Source of the DNA: Nitrospirota bacterium | Lineage (GTDB): Bacteria; Nitrospirota; Thermodesulfovibrionia; Thermodesulfovibrionales; UBA6898 | Assembly: GCA_021813425.1 (NCBI GenBank) | Contig: JAKAKQ010000363.1 | Coordinates: 1-35,718, forward strand | Direction: 5' to 3' | Length of the DNA: 35,718 bases | In this document: piece after piece, positions 16,208-23,638 of the stretch | How positions within the stretch are numbered: position 1 is the first letter of the stretch | Layout of the letters: the number at the start of each line of letters is the position of its first letter | Notes under the pieces: generated by a model | Seen by the model: only the letters and a program-made list of their open reading frames with translations | Told to the model about the DNA's origin: nothing | Database searches by the model: none | Made by a program: the position numbers and the translations under genes

Positions 16208-16480
16208 TCAACCCGGTTTGTCGGTATATTTCAATCTCACATATCTGTTTTCAGTCCATCGCCATATAGAAACATCATAGTAGCCTGACTTATTTACAGT
16301 CTCAGGCTCTAACCCATGATCACTTGCAATCTCATCAAAGACTTGCTTGGCATCTTTGAAAGAACCAAAATCATTGATCTCAACTACCCTGCCACCCTCC
16401 GCCGCCACTATCAAAAACTTCGCATCGCAAGGCTTATACATTATCCAACTTGCTTTCCTATCAATTACCTTATTGCTCAT
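16208..16480 (-). CDS. Hypothetical small protein
   Basis: A 90-residue soluble protein with alternating strands and a central helix (DAKFLIVAAEGGRVVEINDFGSFKDAKQVFDEIASDHG, then YYDVSIWRWTENRYVRLKY). No family recognised, no signal peptide. It stands alone between the antitoxin-like gene and the nuclease gene. Coding is supported by a good ATG start and plausible protein composition. Confidence 0.5.
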   Translation of the reverse strand: MSNKVIDRKASWIMYKPCDAKFLIVAAEGGRVVEINDFGSFKDAKQVFDEIASDHGLEPETVNKSGYYDVSIWRWTENRYVRLKYTDKPG

Positions 16481-16581
16481 GATTAATCTCCAATCTTCAT
16501 TTCAGCGCCACGATGATTATAGTGGTCTTTAGGCTTTTCAATATTCATTTATTTAGAATCGTTTTCTTTTTCTAACAAATT

Positions 16582-17823
16582 TCATTCTGGTAAATGAAAC
16601 AACATCACAGACAGCTTCACCTCTCTGTTTCTGTCTTCGTTGATATGAAACCTGTAGTGAAACCATCCTTCTTCCTGTTCAGAGACAAAGCCCAAACAAT
16701 TATCATGTTCAAGAGTTGTCTTTTTTACTGTTTCCAGCACAGATGAAAATTCTTTGTTTTTTACGAACACAACAACCGCTGCCTTCGAATCTCTCCATGT
16801 TAAATAACTAAGAAGCTGACTTATAGTATCAAAATACGCTTTCTTGCCATGCCAAAACTTCAGCTCGGCAATAAACACATTCTTCCCTTCGTGTCGGAGT
16901 AAAATGTCAGTTTTGCCTGCTTTGTTAAAAGTTTCTCCTGTTGCAGATCCTTCAAAGTTGGGCTCAAGGATTAGTAGCATATGATCCCGAAGATGTTCTT
17001 CCTCTTTTCCTGCATACGTACTGGGTAATCTTTCAAATTGTCTGCCAACATCGTGAATTATTTTCAATATTTGTTGATAAATTGAGTCATCCAGTGTAGG
17101 TTCAGGTATATACCCCTTCTCTGCCACTTGTGGTTTTGTTTTTGTCGGAATGACTTTGGTTCTCTTGGCAGGGATAGAAAACGTTTCTGAAGTATTGGTG
17201 GACTTCCGAATAGGTACGCCTAAAGTCGCCATTAAGTCGTTTTTCTTTAAAAGTTGTTGTTTTCTTGCGTCGAACGCTTGCGATGCAATGGACTCAATTG
17301 ATCTGTTAAAGCTATTAAGATCGTTAGTCAGATATTGATTTTGACTTATCAAGCTATTGATAGTTTGTTCAGACTCTTGTTTGATGTGTTCAGGCTCTAA
17401 ATTAAAATTTATAATCTCAAAGCAAATGCAGTTATCTTCTACTGTTATCCTTGGGGCGTATGATGAAAATGTACTTGCTCTCACTTTTAAAAGTTGCGGA
17501 TCACCAGTGAACGGTAGATGAAATTTTATTATGTCTCGTGCATATGATTTTCCAGAATCCACCCAATATGTATTTGGATGTCTTTCCGCAGGTATTTGAG
17601 CCTCATAGGTAGACACACTAAGCTGCTCTCTCTGCAATTCAATAGGCTGCATTGTGTATTCTGAAACAAGATGTTCAATAAATTCTGTCTTATTAACATT
17701 TAGGATGTAATTGTCTGGTTGGGAGTTTATATCAGAAACGACTTGCGCTTTTTGATTCTCTATCAATGAAAAACCATCGTACTCTGAAAATGCATGGAAC
17801 TCAGCCCCGTATCTTGCTCTCAT
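16582..17823 (-). CDS. PD-(D/E)XK nuclease-domain protein beside restriction-modification gene
   Basis: About 413 residues from the ATG at 17823, which has AAGGA seven to eight bases upstream; an earlier in-frame TTG at 17844 is less likely. The C-terminal half (about 260-380) shows a PD-(D/E)XK nuclease core: TDILLRHEGKNVFIAELKFWHGKKAYFD, with catalytic D, E and K at positions 313, 327 and 329 counted from the TTG. An upstream helix EEEHLRDHMLLILE and the strand AAVVVFVKN fit the fold. The N-terminal half (about 1-240) is unassigned. It follows the methylase gene on the same strand, so it may be a restriction or defence effector. Function inferred. Confidence 0.65.
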   Translation of the reverse strand: MRARYGAEFHAFSEYDGFSLIENQKAQVVSDINSQPDNYILNVNKTEFIEHLVSEYTMQPIELQREQLSVSTYEAQIPAERHPNTYWVDSGKSYARDIIKFHLPFTGDPQLLKVRASTFSSYAPRITVEDNCICFEIINFNLEPEHIKQESEQTINSLISQNQYLTNDLNSFNRSIESIASQAFDARKQQLLKKNDLMATLGVPIRKSTNTSETFSIPAKRTKVIPTKTKPQVAEKGYIPEPTLDDSIYQQILKIIHDVGRQFERLPSTYAGKEEEHLRDHMLLILEPNFEGSATGETFNKAGKTDILLRHEGKNVFIAELKFWHGKKAYFDTISQLLSYLTWRDSKAAVVVFVKNKEFSSVLETVKKTTLEHDNCLGFVSEQEEGWFHYRFHINEDRNREVKLSVMLFHLPE

Positions 17824-17879
17824 TTTTGATTCCTTTTCCAACAACCTAAATATGTCTTCTGCAATGTTTTAATGGCTCA

Positions 17880-17927
17880 CTACTTTTCCTTCCTCACCCC
17901 TATAAGTTTCCTGATCATCGTATTCAT
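17880..17927 (-). pseudogene. Remnant matching the tail of the 57-residue small gene
   Basis: A 15-codon minus-strand frame ends LIGVRKEK and a stop, nearly the same as the FKGVRKEK end of the small gene at 20580-20753. The DNA match covers about 26 bases around CTTTTCCTTCCT. The two copies bracket the restriction-modification gene. Confidence 0.45.
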
Positions 17928-17929
17928 AC

Positions 17930-20500
17930 CTAAATCTCTTCTATAGCTTCCACAGCGTCCTTCTTATCAAATGCGATTCCTTCTACTTCGAATGCGATTT
18001 CTTTGGCGCGGTTACGAAGCTGAACACGCGTCTCAATAACACGGCGAGTCTCTTCGGCGATTTTTTCCCTAATCTTTGCATCCTTCGGTATCGGCAGGAC
18101 GACTTCGAACAACCGTTTGCCCAAAGTATCGATGATGTCCTGGGTGAACTGCTTGGCCCTGATCTGGCGCTTCACGATGAGGGCGTTCAAACATGCAAAG
18201 AGAAGCCAGGGATCAATAGCCTTCTTATCCAATACTCTGACCCGATAGATATGACTCTGGAACAGCATCGGAACATCGCTTTTCGTAACTATGGCTGTCG
18301 TACCGATCAAATACGTGCCGTCGCGCACCATCAAAACATCGCCGGGCTCGACATCTATCTTCCCTTGATACTCATCATAAACATCCTGGCTGACGCCATG
18401 CTTAAAATCAGCCTTGATTTCCCAATTAGAAAAATCTGATGTCCTGATGAACGGAATGGTCCCCGTTCCGTAGGCCATCTTCCCGATCTCAATGCCGGTA
18501 TCTACGGATACTTTCTTCTCCTTGACAAGATCACCCACCGTCACCAACGCATGAGTCTTCTTAAGTCGCTGTAAATCGCGTGTAATCTCAGGGTTATAAT
18601 ATTTCGGGACTAATATGCGGTTCTGAATCTTATCGGAACGCAAGACAAACCCCAGATGATCGATGACCTTGCGGCCTTCCTGCATAATCTGCCTATACCG
18701 CTCCGTGATCACCGGCACATCGTCAAGCAACTCCATTTCTCCTTGTGCATTTTTCCTCAAGGTCGGATTGCCGCGCGAATCATGGCCGCACCACTTTGCC
18801 TCGGCCATGAAGATATCGTATGGCTCTGTTGTTTTCTCTTTGGCCAAAAGCAAGGTACAAACCTTTGTGTGTGTGCCTCCCTTGCCACTTGTCTTGAACA
18901 ATGATTCGGGCATCGTAATGACAGCGATCAACCGTGTATTTTCGAGAATATACGATATAACGTGTTCATAAGACGGATTGCCGAGGATGCTTTCGGGCAG
19001 AACGATTCCCATACGACCACCCGGTTTCAACAGCTGAAGGCAGCGTTCGAGAAATAATAGCTGTGGCGGCTGGTCTTCATGAATAATAGACGTTTTTTCA
19101 AACCGGCCGGTTGACTTATCCCGATTCCACTTATAGCCGAGATCATACTGGGACAAGATGGCATCTCCCTTCACAACAATCTTGTTACCGAAAGGTGGAT
19201 TGGTCATCACGATATCGAATACACCGTGCCTTGCTTTCTCCCTCAGTCCGTGTGGCCACTCTTCCGGCCTGCTCAGAGAATTCGCGCAGAACACGCCGCC
19301 GCGTCCATCGCCCACAAGCGCCATGTATGCCTTGCAGACCTTGGCAAGGAACGCGTCTTTATCGATGCCGCGAAAACAATCAGTCGCAACCTCGACCTCA
19401 CGTTTAAAAAGCTGTTTCTCCGTCCAGCCCTTGCGCTTGGTTTGACTTCTAAGTTGCTTCCACACGTACTCCAGCGCGCCGATGAGAAAACCGCCTGAAC
19501 CACAGGCCGGATCAATAATCTTTTCGCCGGGCTTGGGATCAAGGATCTCGACCATCATCTTGACAACATTACGCGGCGTGAAGAACTGACCCTCTGACCC
19601 GCGGAGGGCAGGGCCGATGAACACTTCGAATGCGTCCCCAATGGCATCGCGGTCGGCATCCATAACGCAGTAGTTCTGAAGTTCTCCGACAACATAGCAA
19701 AGACTATCGACATCAAGACTGATCGTGTCATTCTTGTCAAAGACATCTTCATACGTTGCCGTCTTTACGCGCTCAAAAAGCTCAAGAATGCGTTCGCGCA
19801 CTGTTTCGGGTTTCTCTCCGACGCCTGCCCGAAATGTCACGGTTTTATCCTGGTCGGTCTCCTGCTCGTCGAGAATCTTGCAGAACAGGATGTTGATTAT
19901 TTCCTGTGCCAACGCTTCGTCACGGGTGATACCCGTCGTCATGCCGGCAAGGTGATTGCGCAAATCACGGAACACCGCCTTAAGGTTTGATGGTTTTTTC
20001 AGGTCTTTGCGGGTATAGAGGCCGATGTCCTCAATGCGCTGACCATGACGGGGAATGTTGGGAAGAGGTGTATATGTGCGCGATCCGTCCTTCTGATGGA
20101 TTTTTCGTAAATACTTATGCTCATCACCGTTGAACCAGACGCCGACTTCGGCTGCGGACATATCCATGTAAAGTTTGAGCTGTTCTTCACCGTCCTTACA
20201 GTACCTTTTCTTGCACTCGGCTACCATAAACAGATCACTATCTGTTTTTTTCGCCGAATAGAAGACTGCTATATCGACAGGGTAGGATTTTTCTACATCC
20301 GACGGACGCTTCTTGACCCGGTACTGAGGACGCGTCTGGATATGCGACTTCGGATAACCATAATCTTCAACCAGGCGTTGTGAAAGCACCTGGACAGCCT
20401 CGACCTCCTCGGGTGTGGCCTTGACCGGTTCACCACTGATAAAATCAAGTAAATAACCAGCTTTTAATTCTGCTTCCAATGACTTCTTTTTTTTAGCCAT
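17930..20500 (-). CDS. Single-chain restriction-modification protein (R-M-S, type IIG-like)
   Basis: An 856-residue protein joining three functions. Residues about 30-130 form an HsdR-N-like PD-(D/E)XK nuclease (D76 in PVDIAVF, E95 and K97 in VAECKK). Residues about 165-600 are an HsdM-type N6-adenine methylase with the SAM motif DPACGSGGF (about 330) and the catalytic NPPF (434-437). Residues about 640-856 are a single HsdS-like target-recognition unit (IPFIRTSDFSNW, GDVLMVRDGTYLIG) with a closing coiled helix. No helicase domain is present, so it fits type IIG enzymes rather than type I. It would both methylate and cleave DNA; activity is predicted only. Confidence 0.85.
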   Translation of the reverse strand: MAKKKKSLEAELKAGYLLDFISGEPVKATPEEVEAVQVLSQRLVEDYGYPKSHIQTRPQYRVKKRPSDVEKSYPVDIAVFYSAKKTDSDLFMVAECKKRYCKDGEEQLKLYMDMSAAEVGVWFNGDEHKYLRKIHQKDGSRTYTPLPNIPRHGQRIEDIGLYTRKDLKKPSNLKAVFRDLRNHLAGMTTGITRDEALAQEIINILFCKILDEQETDQDKTVTFRAGVGEKPETVRERILELFERVKTATYEDVFDKNDTISLDVDSLCYVVGELQNYCVMDADRDAIGDAFEVFIGPALRGSEGQFFTPRNVVKMMVEILDPKPGEKIIDPACGSGGFLIGALEYVWKQLRSQTKRKGWTEKQLFKREVEVATDCFRGIDKDAFLAKVCKAYMALVGDGRGGVFCANSLSRPEEWPHGLREKARHGVFDIVMTNPPFGNKIVVKGDAILSQYDLGYKWNRDKSTGRFEKTSIIHEDQPPQLLFLERCLQLLKPGGRMGIVLPESILGNPSYEHVISYILENTRLIAVITMPESLFKTSGKGGTHTKVCTLLLAKEKTTEPYDIFMAEAKWCGHDSRGNPTLRKNAQGEMELLDDVPVITERYRQIMQEGRKVIDHLGFVLRSDKIQNRILVPKYYNPEITRDLQRLKKTHALVTVGDLVKEKKVSVDTGIEIGKMAYGTGTIPFIRTSDFSNWEIKADFKHGVSQDVYDEYQGKIDVEPGDVLMVRDGTYLIGTTAIVTKSDVPMLFQSHIYRVRVLDKKAIDPWLLFACLNALIVKRQIRAKQFTQDIIDTLGKRLFEVVLPIPKDAKIREKIAEETRRVIETRVQLRNRAKEIAFEVEGIAFDKKDAVEAIEEI

Positions 20501-20579
20501 ATTTCAGCCTATATCCAACGAGTTTCATAGCTCACTAAATCCATTTGCAGTTAGTTTTTCAGCAATAATTGCATATGAG

Positions 20580-20753
20580 CTATTTTTCCTTCCTGACCCC
20601 TTTAAACGGCTCTTTATCCGCCTTCTGATCAATAAACAGTTTAGTATCAGTGTCTATTTTTGTCCAGCGCTGATTGTGGGGATTGTATACCTGTGTGCGG
20701 TCTTTTACTGCTCCATGCCTGTGATTGTCTCCATACGGTGCATTCTTAGCCAT
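20580..20753 (-). CDS. 57-residue small protein of restriction-modification locus
   Basis: A complete minus-strand frame of 57 codons: starts MAKNAPYGDNHRHG, middle TQVYNPHNQRWTKIDTDT, ends DQKADKEPFKGVRKEK. Very hydrophilic, no cysteine, no membrane segment. I recognise it as a common uncharacterised small protein near restriction-modification genes. It lies between the LexA-like repressor and the methylase, all on the same strand, and its ATG comes two bases after the repressor stop codon, so the three may be co-transcribed. Part of its 3' end is duplicated at 17880-17927. Confidence 0.7.
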   Translation of the reverse strand: MAKNAPYGDNHRHGAVKDRTQVYNPHNQRWTKIDTDTKLFIDQKADKEPFKGVRKEK

Positions 20754-20755
20754 AT

Positions 20756-21382
20756 TTAAACCTCCATCTTCGGAATTGTTGTTACAGCCACTCCTTGAAC
20801 CTGAAAATTTTCAGTCAGGATAATCGGCTTATGATTTTTATTGCTCGACTTCGGCATTAAAACAACGCAATTCTTATTATGCTGAAATTCTTTCACAGTC
20901 GCTTCATTATCAATCAGAGCTACAACTATATCGCCATTCTTTGCTGCTGACTGCTGGCGGACAAGTATTAAATCTCCATCATTGATTCCGGCTTTGTTCA
21001 TGGAATCCCCTTTAGCTCTGAGCAGAAAGTATTTAAATCCAGGTTTTGCAAGAGAAACAGACACAGGGATATACCCTTCAATATTTTCCTGGGCTAAGAT
21101 AGGCACGCCACAGGTTGCCATCCCGACTAAAGGAATATCGACTGTGCGGGCATGAACCGAATCAGATTCAACATCTTTGATTAACTGCAAATCCCCATCC
21201 GGACGTTTTCTTAAAATACCTTTCTGGATTAATTCCGCAATAATTAAAGAAGCCGATCTGGGGGACTTATATCCAAGCTCTGCCATCAGTTCACGTACAG
21301 ATGGGGTTTTGCCTTTATGCATAAGCTGATTTCGGACATAACGAAGTGCATCTGCTTGTCTTTGACTTAGTTGTGTCTTCAT
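20756..21382 (-). CDS. lexA: LexA-like SOS repressor
   Basis: About 208 residues from the ATG at 21382. The longer frame up to 21451 begins with an unlikely, strongly hydrophobic stretch encoded by the promoter region. Residues 1-65 form the LexA winged helix (LSQRQADALRYVRNQLMHKGKTPSVRELMAELGYKSPRSA). Residues about 80-208 are the S24 self-cleavage domain: cleavage site ATCGVP with the bond C91-G92, nucleophile Ser127 (GDSMNKAGI) and general base Lys164 (EATVKEF). Most LexA proteins cleave Ala-Gly, so Cys-Gly is a variation. An inverted repeat lies over its promoter. Located next to mobile genes, it may be a local rather than the global SOS regulator. Confidence 0.85.
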   Translation of the reverse strand: MKTQLSQRQADALRYVRNQLMHKGKTPSVRELMAELGYKSPRSASLIIAELIQKGILRKRPDGDLQLIKDVESDSVHARTVDIPLVGMATCGVPILAQENIEGYIPVSVSLAKPGFKYFLLRAKGDSMNKAGINDGDLILVRQQSAAKNGDIVVALIDNEATVKEFQHNKNCVVLMPKSSNKNHKPIILTENFQVQGVAVTTIPKMEV

Positions 21383-21384
21383 AG

Positions 21385-21421
21385 TTATACAAAGTGTATA
21401 ATAGTGTATAATAAAAGTCAA
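21385..21421 (-). promoter_or_regulatory. LexA-like gene promoter with overlapping operator
   Basis: On the minus strand TTGACT (21421-21416) and TACACT with 17-base spacing form a promoter. Over its -10 end lies a perfect inverted repeat TTATAC-AAAGT-GTATAA (21385-21401), and a second GTATAATA half-site follows at 21405-21412. The layout suggests autoregulation. The repeat is unlike the E. coli CTGT-N8-ACAG box. Confidence 0.55.
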
Positions 21422-21499
21422 GCGGAAAATTAAAGGTTGCCGCAGAAGCATTGATGAATTATCAACTCGATAAAGACAGGGCTGCTGCCGTCGAAGTCC

Positions 21500-21721
21500 C
21501 TAAGATTTTTTTGCATAGAGATCTTCCAGTTCCTTCATTGAAAGTTTGCCCTTGGCTATCCCTCTGACTTTATCAGTATAGGTTTTCCTGATAGGTACAA
21601 CCACAATGCCCTCCGGCGTCATTTGCACGTCAACCTTATCACCTGTGTGGATATTTGCCTTCTCTCTTATTTCTTTAGGTATTACAATCTGCCCCTTCGC
21701 AAGGACCTTTGCCATCGGCAT
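21500..21721 (-). CDS. AbrB/MazE-type antitoxin
   Basis: A 73-residue SpoVT/AbrB swapped-hairpin protein: MAKVLAKGQIVIPKEIREKANIHTGDKVDVQMTPEGIVVVPI is the full DNA-binding signature. The C-terminal helix (DKVRGIAKGKLSMKELEDLYAKKS) is where such antitoxins grip their toxin, commonly a PIN/VapC protein. No toxin gene follows, so it is an orphan. The start is set at ATG 21721, five bases after GGAGG; an earlier in-frame ATG at 21733 would overlap that ribosome site. Its 3' end and flank are duplicated at 23500-23532. Confidence 0.8.
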   Translation of the reverse strand: MPMAKVLAKGQIVIPKEIREKANIHTGDKVDVQMTPEGIVVVPIRKTYTDKVRGIAKGKLSMKELEDLYAKKS

Positions 21722-21738
21722 AAAAACCTCCATACTAT

Positions 21739-21762
21739 GTTTAACTATAAAATTAGTTTAAC
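21739..21762. promoter_or_regulatory. Direct repeats upstream of the AbrB gene
   Basis: GTTTAAC occurs at 21739-21745 and 21756-21762, 17 bases apart, just before the AbrB start. Possible operator for AbrB autoregulation; weak. Confidence 0.3.
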
Positions 21763-21849
21763 CTTTAATTAAAGCATTACTAAATGTCGGTTGAATTGTC
21801 AACCCGAAAAAATGCACTTAGCAAGGACATCCTGACAGGGAATGAATTA

Positions 21850-21876
21850 TTGACTCACGCATAACTAATGTCCTAT
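21850..21876 (+). repeat. IS630 left terminal inverted repeat
   Basis: Begins TTGACTCACGCATAA and ends TAATGTCCTAT; matches the right end at 23 of 27 positions. Preceded by the target TA. Confidence 0.8.
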
Positions 21877-21897
21877 ACTGTGGGTGGGAGGTGAAAA

Positions 21898-22928
21898 ATG
21901 AGACCTCATGGAAACCCACAGGAATTGCAAAAACGACGCTTTCGGGCAATCTCCCTTCTGAAAGAGGGATACCAGCCAGTTGAAGTTGCCCAAATAGTTG
22001 GAGTTGACCGTCGCAGTGTAAGGCGATGGAATGCCGCCTACAAAAAAGATGGTCAAAAAGGCATAGAAGCTAACCCGCCCTCTGGCCGTCCATCGAAACT
22101 TGACGTAAGAAATAAGAAGAAACTCGAAAAGGCGCTGTTTAAGGGCGCTATGTTTGCAGGATTCAACACCGACCTTTGGACATGCCCGCGGGTCGCCAGA
22201 CTCATTGAAAAGCTTTTCGGCGTTCGTTATCATGCACACCATGTAAGCAAACTCCTGCACTCGCTTGGTTGGACACCGCAAAAACCCCAGCGTATAGCCA
22301 AAGAGCGTGATGAGAAAGAGATCAGACGCTGGATAAAAGAGGAATGGCCTCGCATTAAAAAAAAGCAGCGCGGCTTAAAGCCTTTATTGTCTTCATAGAC
22401 GAAAGCGGCTTGCTTATGGCTCCTGTCGTTCGTAGGACATGGGCGCTGCGTGGCAAAACACCCGTCTTGTTTCAACGAACTCGCTCTCACAAAAAAGTTT
22501 CGGCAATAGCAGCTTTGTGTGTCTCTCCGGAGAGAAAACATGTAAGGCTTTATTTCAGGCTTCTTGCGGATAATAACTTCAATGCCTCTCATGTTCGGAC
22601 ATTTCTTAACCAGTTGAACCGGCAACTCAAAGCCCCTGCCCTTATCGTATGGGATCGCTTCTTGCCGCATAGAGCTAATAAAGTTCATGAGTTTATTGGC
22701 AGGACGCCATATCTTCACGTACGGTTCTTTCCACCTTATGCTCCAGAACTTAATCCCACAGAATACCTTTGGGGTTGGCTTAAACAAAAGCCGTTGGCTA
22801 ACTTCACGCCGGACAATTTGGTAGAGTTGGCCGATAATGCAAGAAAGGGAAGCAGACGTGTTCAACGCAGTCAAAATCTTCTTCGCGCTTTCGTCAATCA
22901 TAGTCCCCTTCCTTTACGCCTTAAATAG
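21898..22928 (+). CDS. IS630-family transposase, two frames joined by -1 frameshift
   Basis: First frame 21898-22398 encodes the helix-turn-helix part (RRFRAISLLKEGYQPVEVAQIVGVDRRSVRRW) and linker (SGRPSKLDVRNKKKLEKAL). The DDE part lies in the -1 frame and ends at 22928: FIDESG gives the first D, IVWDRFLPH the second and ELNPTEYLW the E. The switch fits an eight-A run at 22357-22364 ending in G, a classic -1 slippery site. Joined protein is about 343 residues, the normal IS630 length. GGGAGGTG precedes the ATG. The role is cut-and-paste movement into TA sites. Confidence 0.88.
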
Positions 22929-22951
22929 GACATTATTTATGCGTCTTTCAA
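22925..22951 (-). repeat. IS630 right terminal inverted repeat
   Basis: Reverse complement begins TTGAAAGACGCATAA and ends TAATGTCCTAT. It overlaps the last four bases of the transposase gene and is followed by TA. Confidence 0.8.
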
Positions 22952-23051
22952 TAGTTGACTTGTTCAAAAAGAAGGAAACAAAGAAAAAAAGAGACAGGAA
23001 GGCAGAAAAAGTTTACATCTCTATATTCCGATAGCCGGGATAGCGCAACAG

Positions 23052-23096
23052 TTCAAAAGGACAAAAGTGCAAAAGTCAAAAGCTCAAAAGTCTGCA
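23052..23096. repeat. CAAAAG short tandem-like repeat
   Basis: Five CAAAAG units at 7-9 base intervals just outside the IS630 right end. Degenerate, non-coding, and similar in style to the repeats in the first 4 kb. Confidence 0.45.
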
Positions 23097-23111
23097 AGCG
23101 CGGCAACTGGT

Positions 23112-23378
23112 TTATGCTGATTTTTTTTCAGCCTTTTCCTGTTTTACGCGCTCGTGCAGCCAGACCTTTATCAAGGCACCCCTGTCAACACCTATCTGCT
23201 GACGGATTTCATCTATCTCAGTTACCAGAGACTCTGCGACATCCAGCGTCAGGCGCACCTTTTTCCCGTGACGGACAACCTTTGCCTTTGACATATCTAT
23301 AAGGTCGTGGATGTCTTCTCCTGCCTCGAATCTTTTGTCAAATTCCTGAGCGCTTTTAGCCAGCTTTAGCTTTGCCAT
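23112..23378 (-). CDS. BrnA/CopG-like antitoxin
   Basis: An 88-residue antitoxin. The first half (KLAKSAQEFDKRFEAGEDIHDLIDMSKAKVV) is the acidic toxin-binding region of BrnA-like proteins. The second (KVRLTLDVAESLVTEIDEIRQQIGVDRGALIKVWLHERV) is a ribbon-helix-helix DNA-binding domain. GGAGG lies just before the ATG. It overlaps the tail of a truncated BrnT gene by 23 bases, so it is now an orphan antitoxin. Confidence 0.75.
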   Translation of the reverse strand: MAKLKLAKSAQEFDKRFEAGEDIHDLIDMSKAKVVRHGKKVRLTLDVAESLVTEIDEIRQQIGVDRGALIKVWLHERVKQEKAEKKSA

Positions 23379-23484
23379 ACAGTTTTTCCTCCTTTCTCCG
23401 TGAACGTCTAACGGAAATTATCCTGACCGTTTTACTGCGCATAGTATATACATATTTTGACCACTTGTTGTACAAATTAAGCAT
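23356..23484 (-). pseudogene. BrnT toxin remnant (second)
   Basis: A minus-strand frame of 42 codons ends SKTVRIISVRRSRRKEEKLYGKAKAG. The part TVRIISVRRSRRKEEKLY is the BrnT C-terminal signature. Sequence before about 23440 does not look like BrnT, and the fragment is followed upstream by a piece of an AbrB gene, so the toxin is 5'-truncated. Confidence 0.6.
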
Positions 23485-23499
23485 AACGACGCGATTCCA

Positions 23500-23532
23500 A
23501 AGTCCCTAAGATTTTATTGCATAGAGATCTTT
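23500..23532 (-). repeat. Duplicate of the AbrB gene 3' end
   Basis: Matches 21494-21526 with about two mismatches. On the minus strand it reads LKDLYAIKS and stop, parallel to LEDLYAKKS and stop of the intact AbrB gene, and the match continues seven bases past the stop codon. A remnant of a second AbrB gene. Confidence 0.65.
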
Positions 23533-23576
23533 CAGGTAAAGTTCGCACTCTGATCACCCTTTTTTCAAATCCCTGC

Positions 23577-23606
23577 TTGGATATTCATACCTGTTAATGG
23601 CATAAT
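23577..23606 (+). promoter_or_regulatory. Possible promoter of fabD-led operon
   Basis: TTGGAT (23577-23582), 18-base spacer, CATAAT (23601-23606), then a leader of about 25 bases with GGAGG at 23628-23632. Moderate match only. Confidence 0.4.
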
Positions 23607-23638
23607 ATTACGCTATCGAAAATAACCGGAGGCGTTTG

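Larger units (their letters stand above)
21850..22951 (+). mobile_element. IS630-type insertion sequence, complete
   Basis: Element of about 1.1 kb with terminal inverted repeats of 27 bases (21850-21876 and 22925-22951; 23 of 27 positions match, core ACGCATAA.TAATGTCCTAT). It is flanked by TA on both sides (21848-21849 and 22952-22953), as expected from the TA target duplication of IS630 elements. It holds one transposase in two overlapping frames. Both ends and both frames appear intact, so it may still be active. Confidence 0.88.

Noticed and set aside
22230-22901. Long minus-strand frame inside IS630
   Set aside because: It mirrors the transposase frame exactly and has no family features; an antisense artefact.
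23052-23096. CAAAAG units as CRISPR or iteron origin
   Set aside because: Too short, irregular and without a replication gene; looks like simple-sequence drift.
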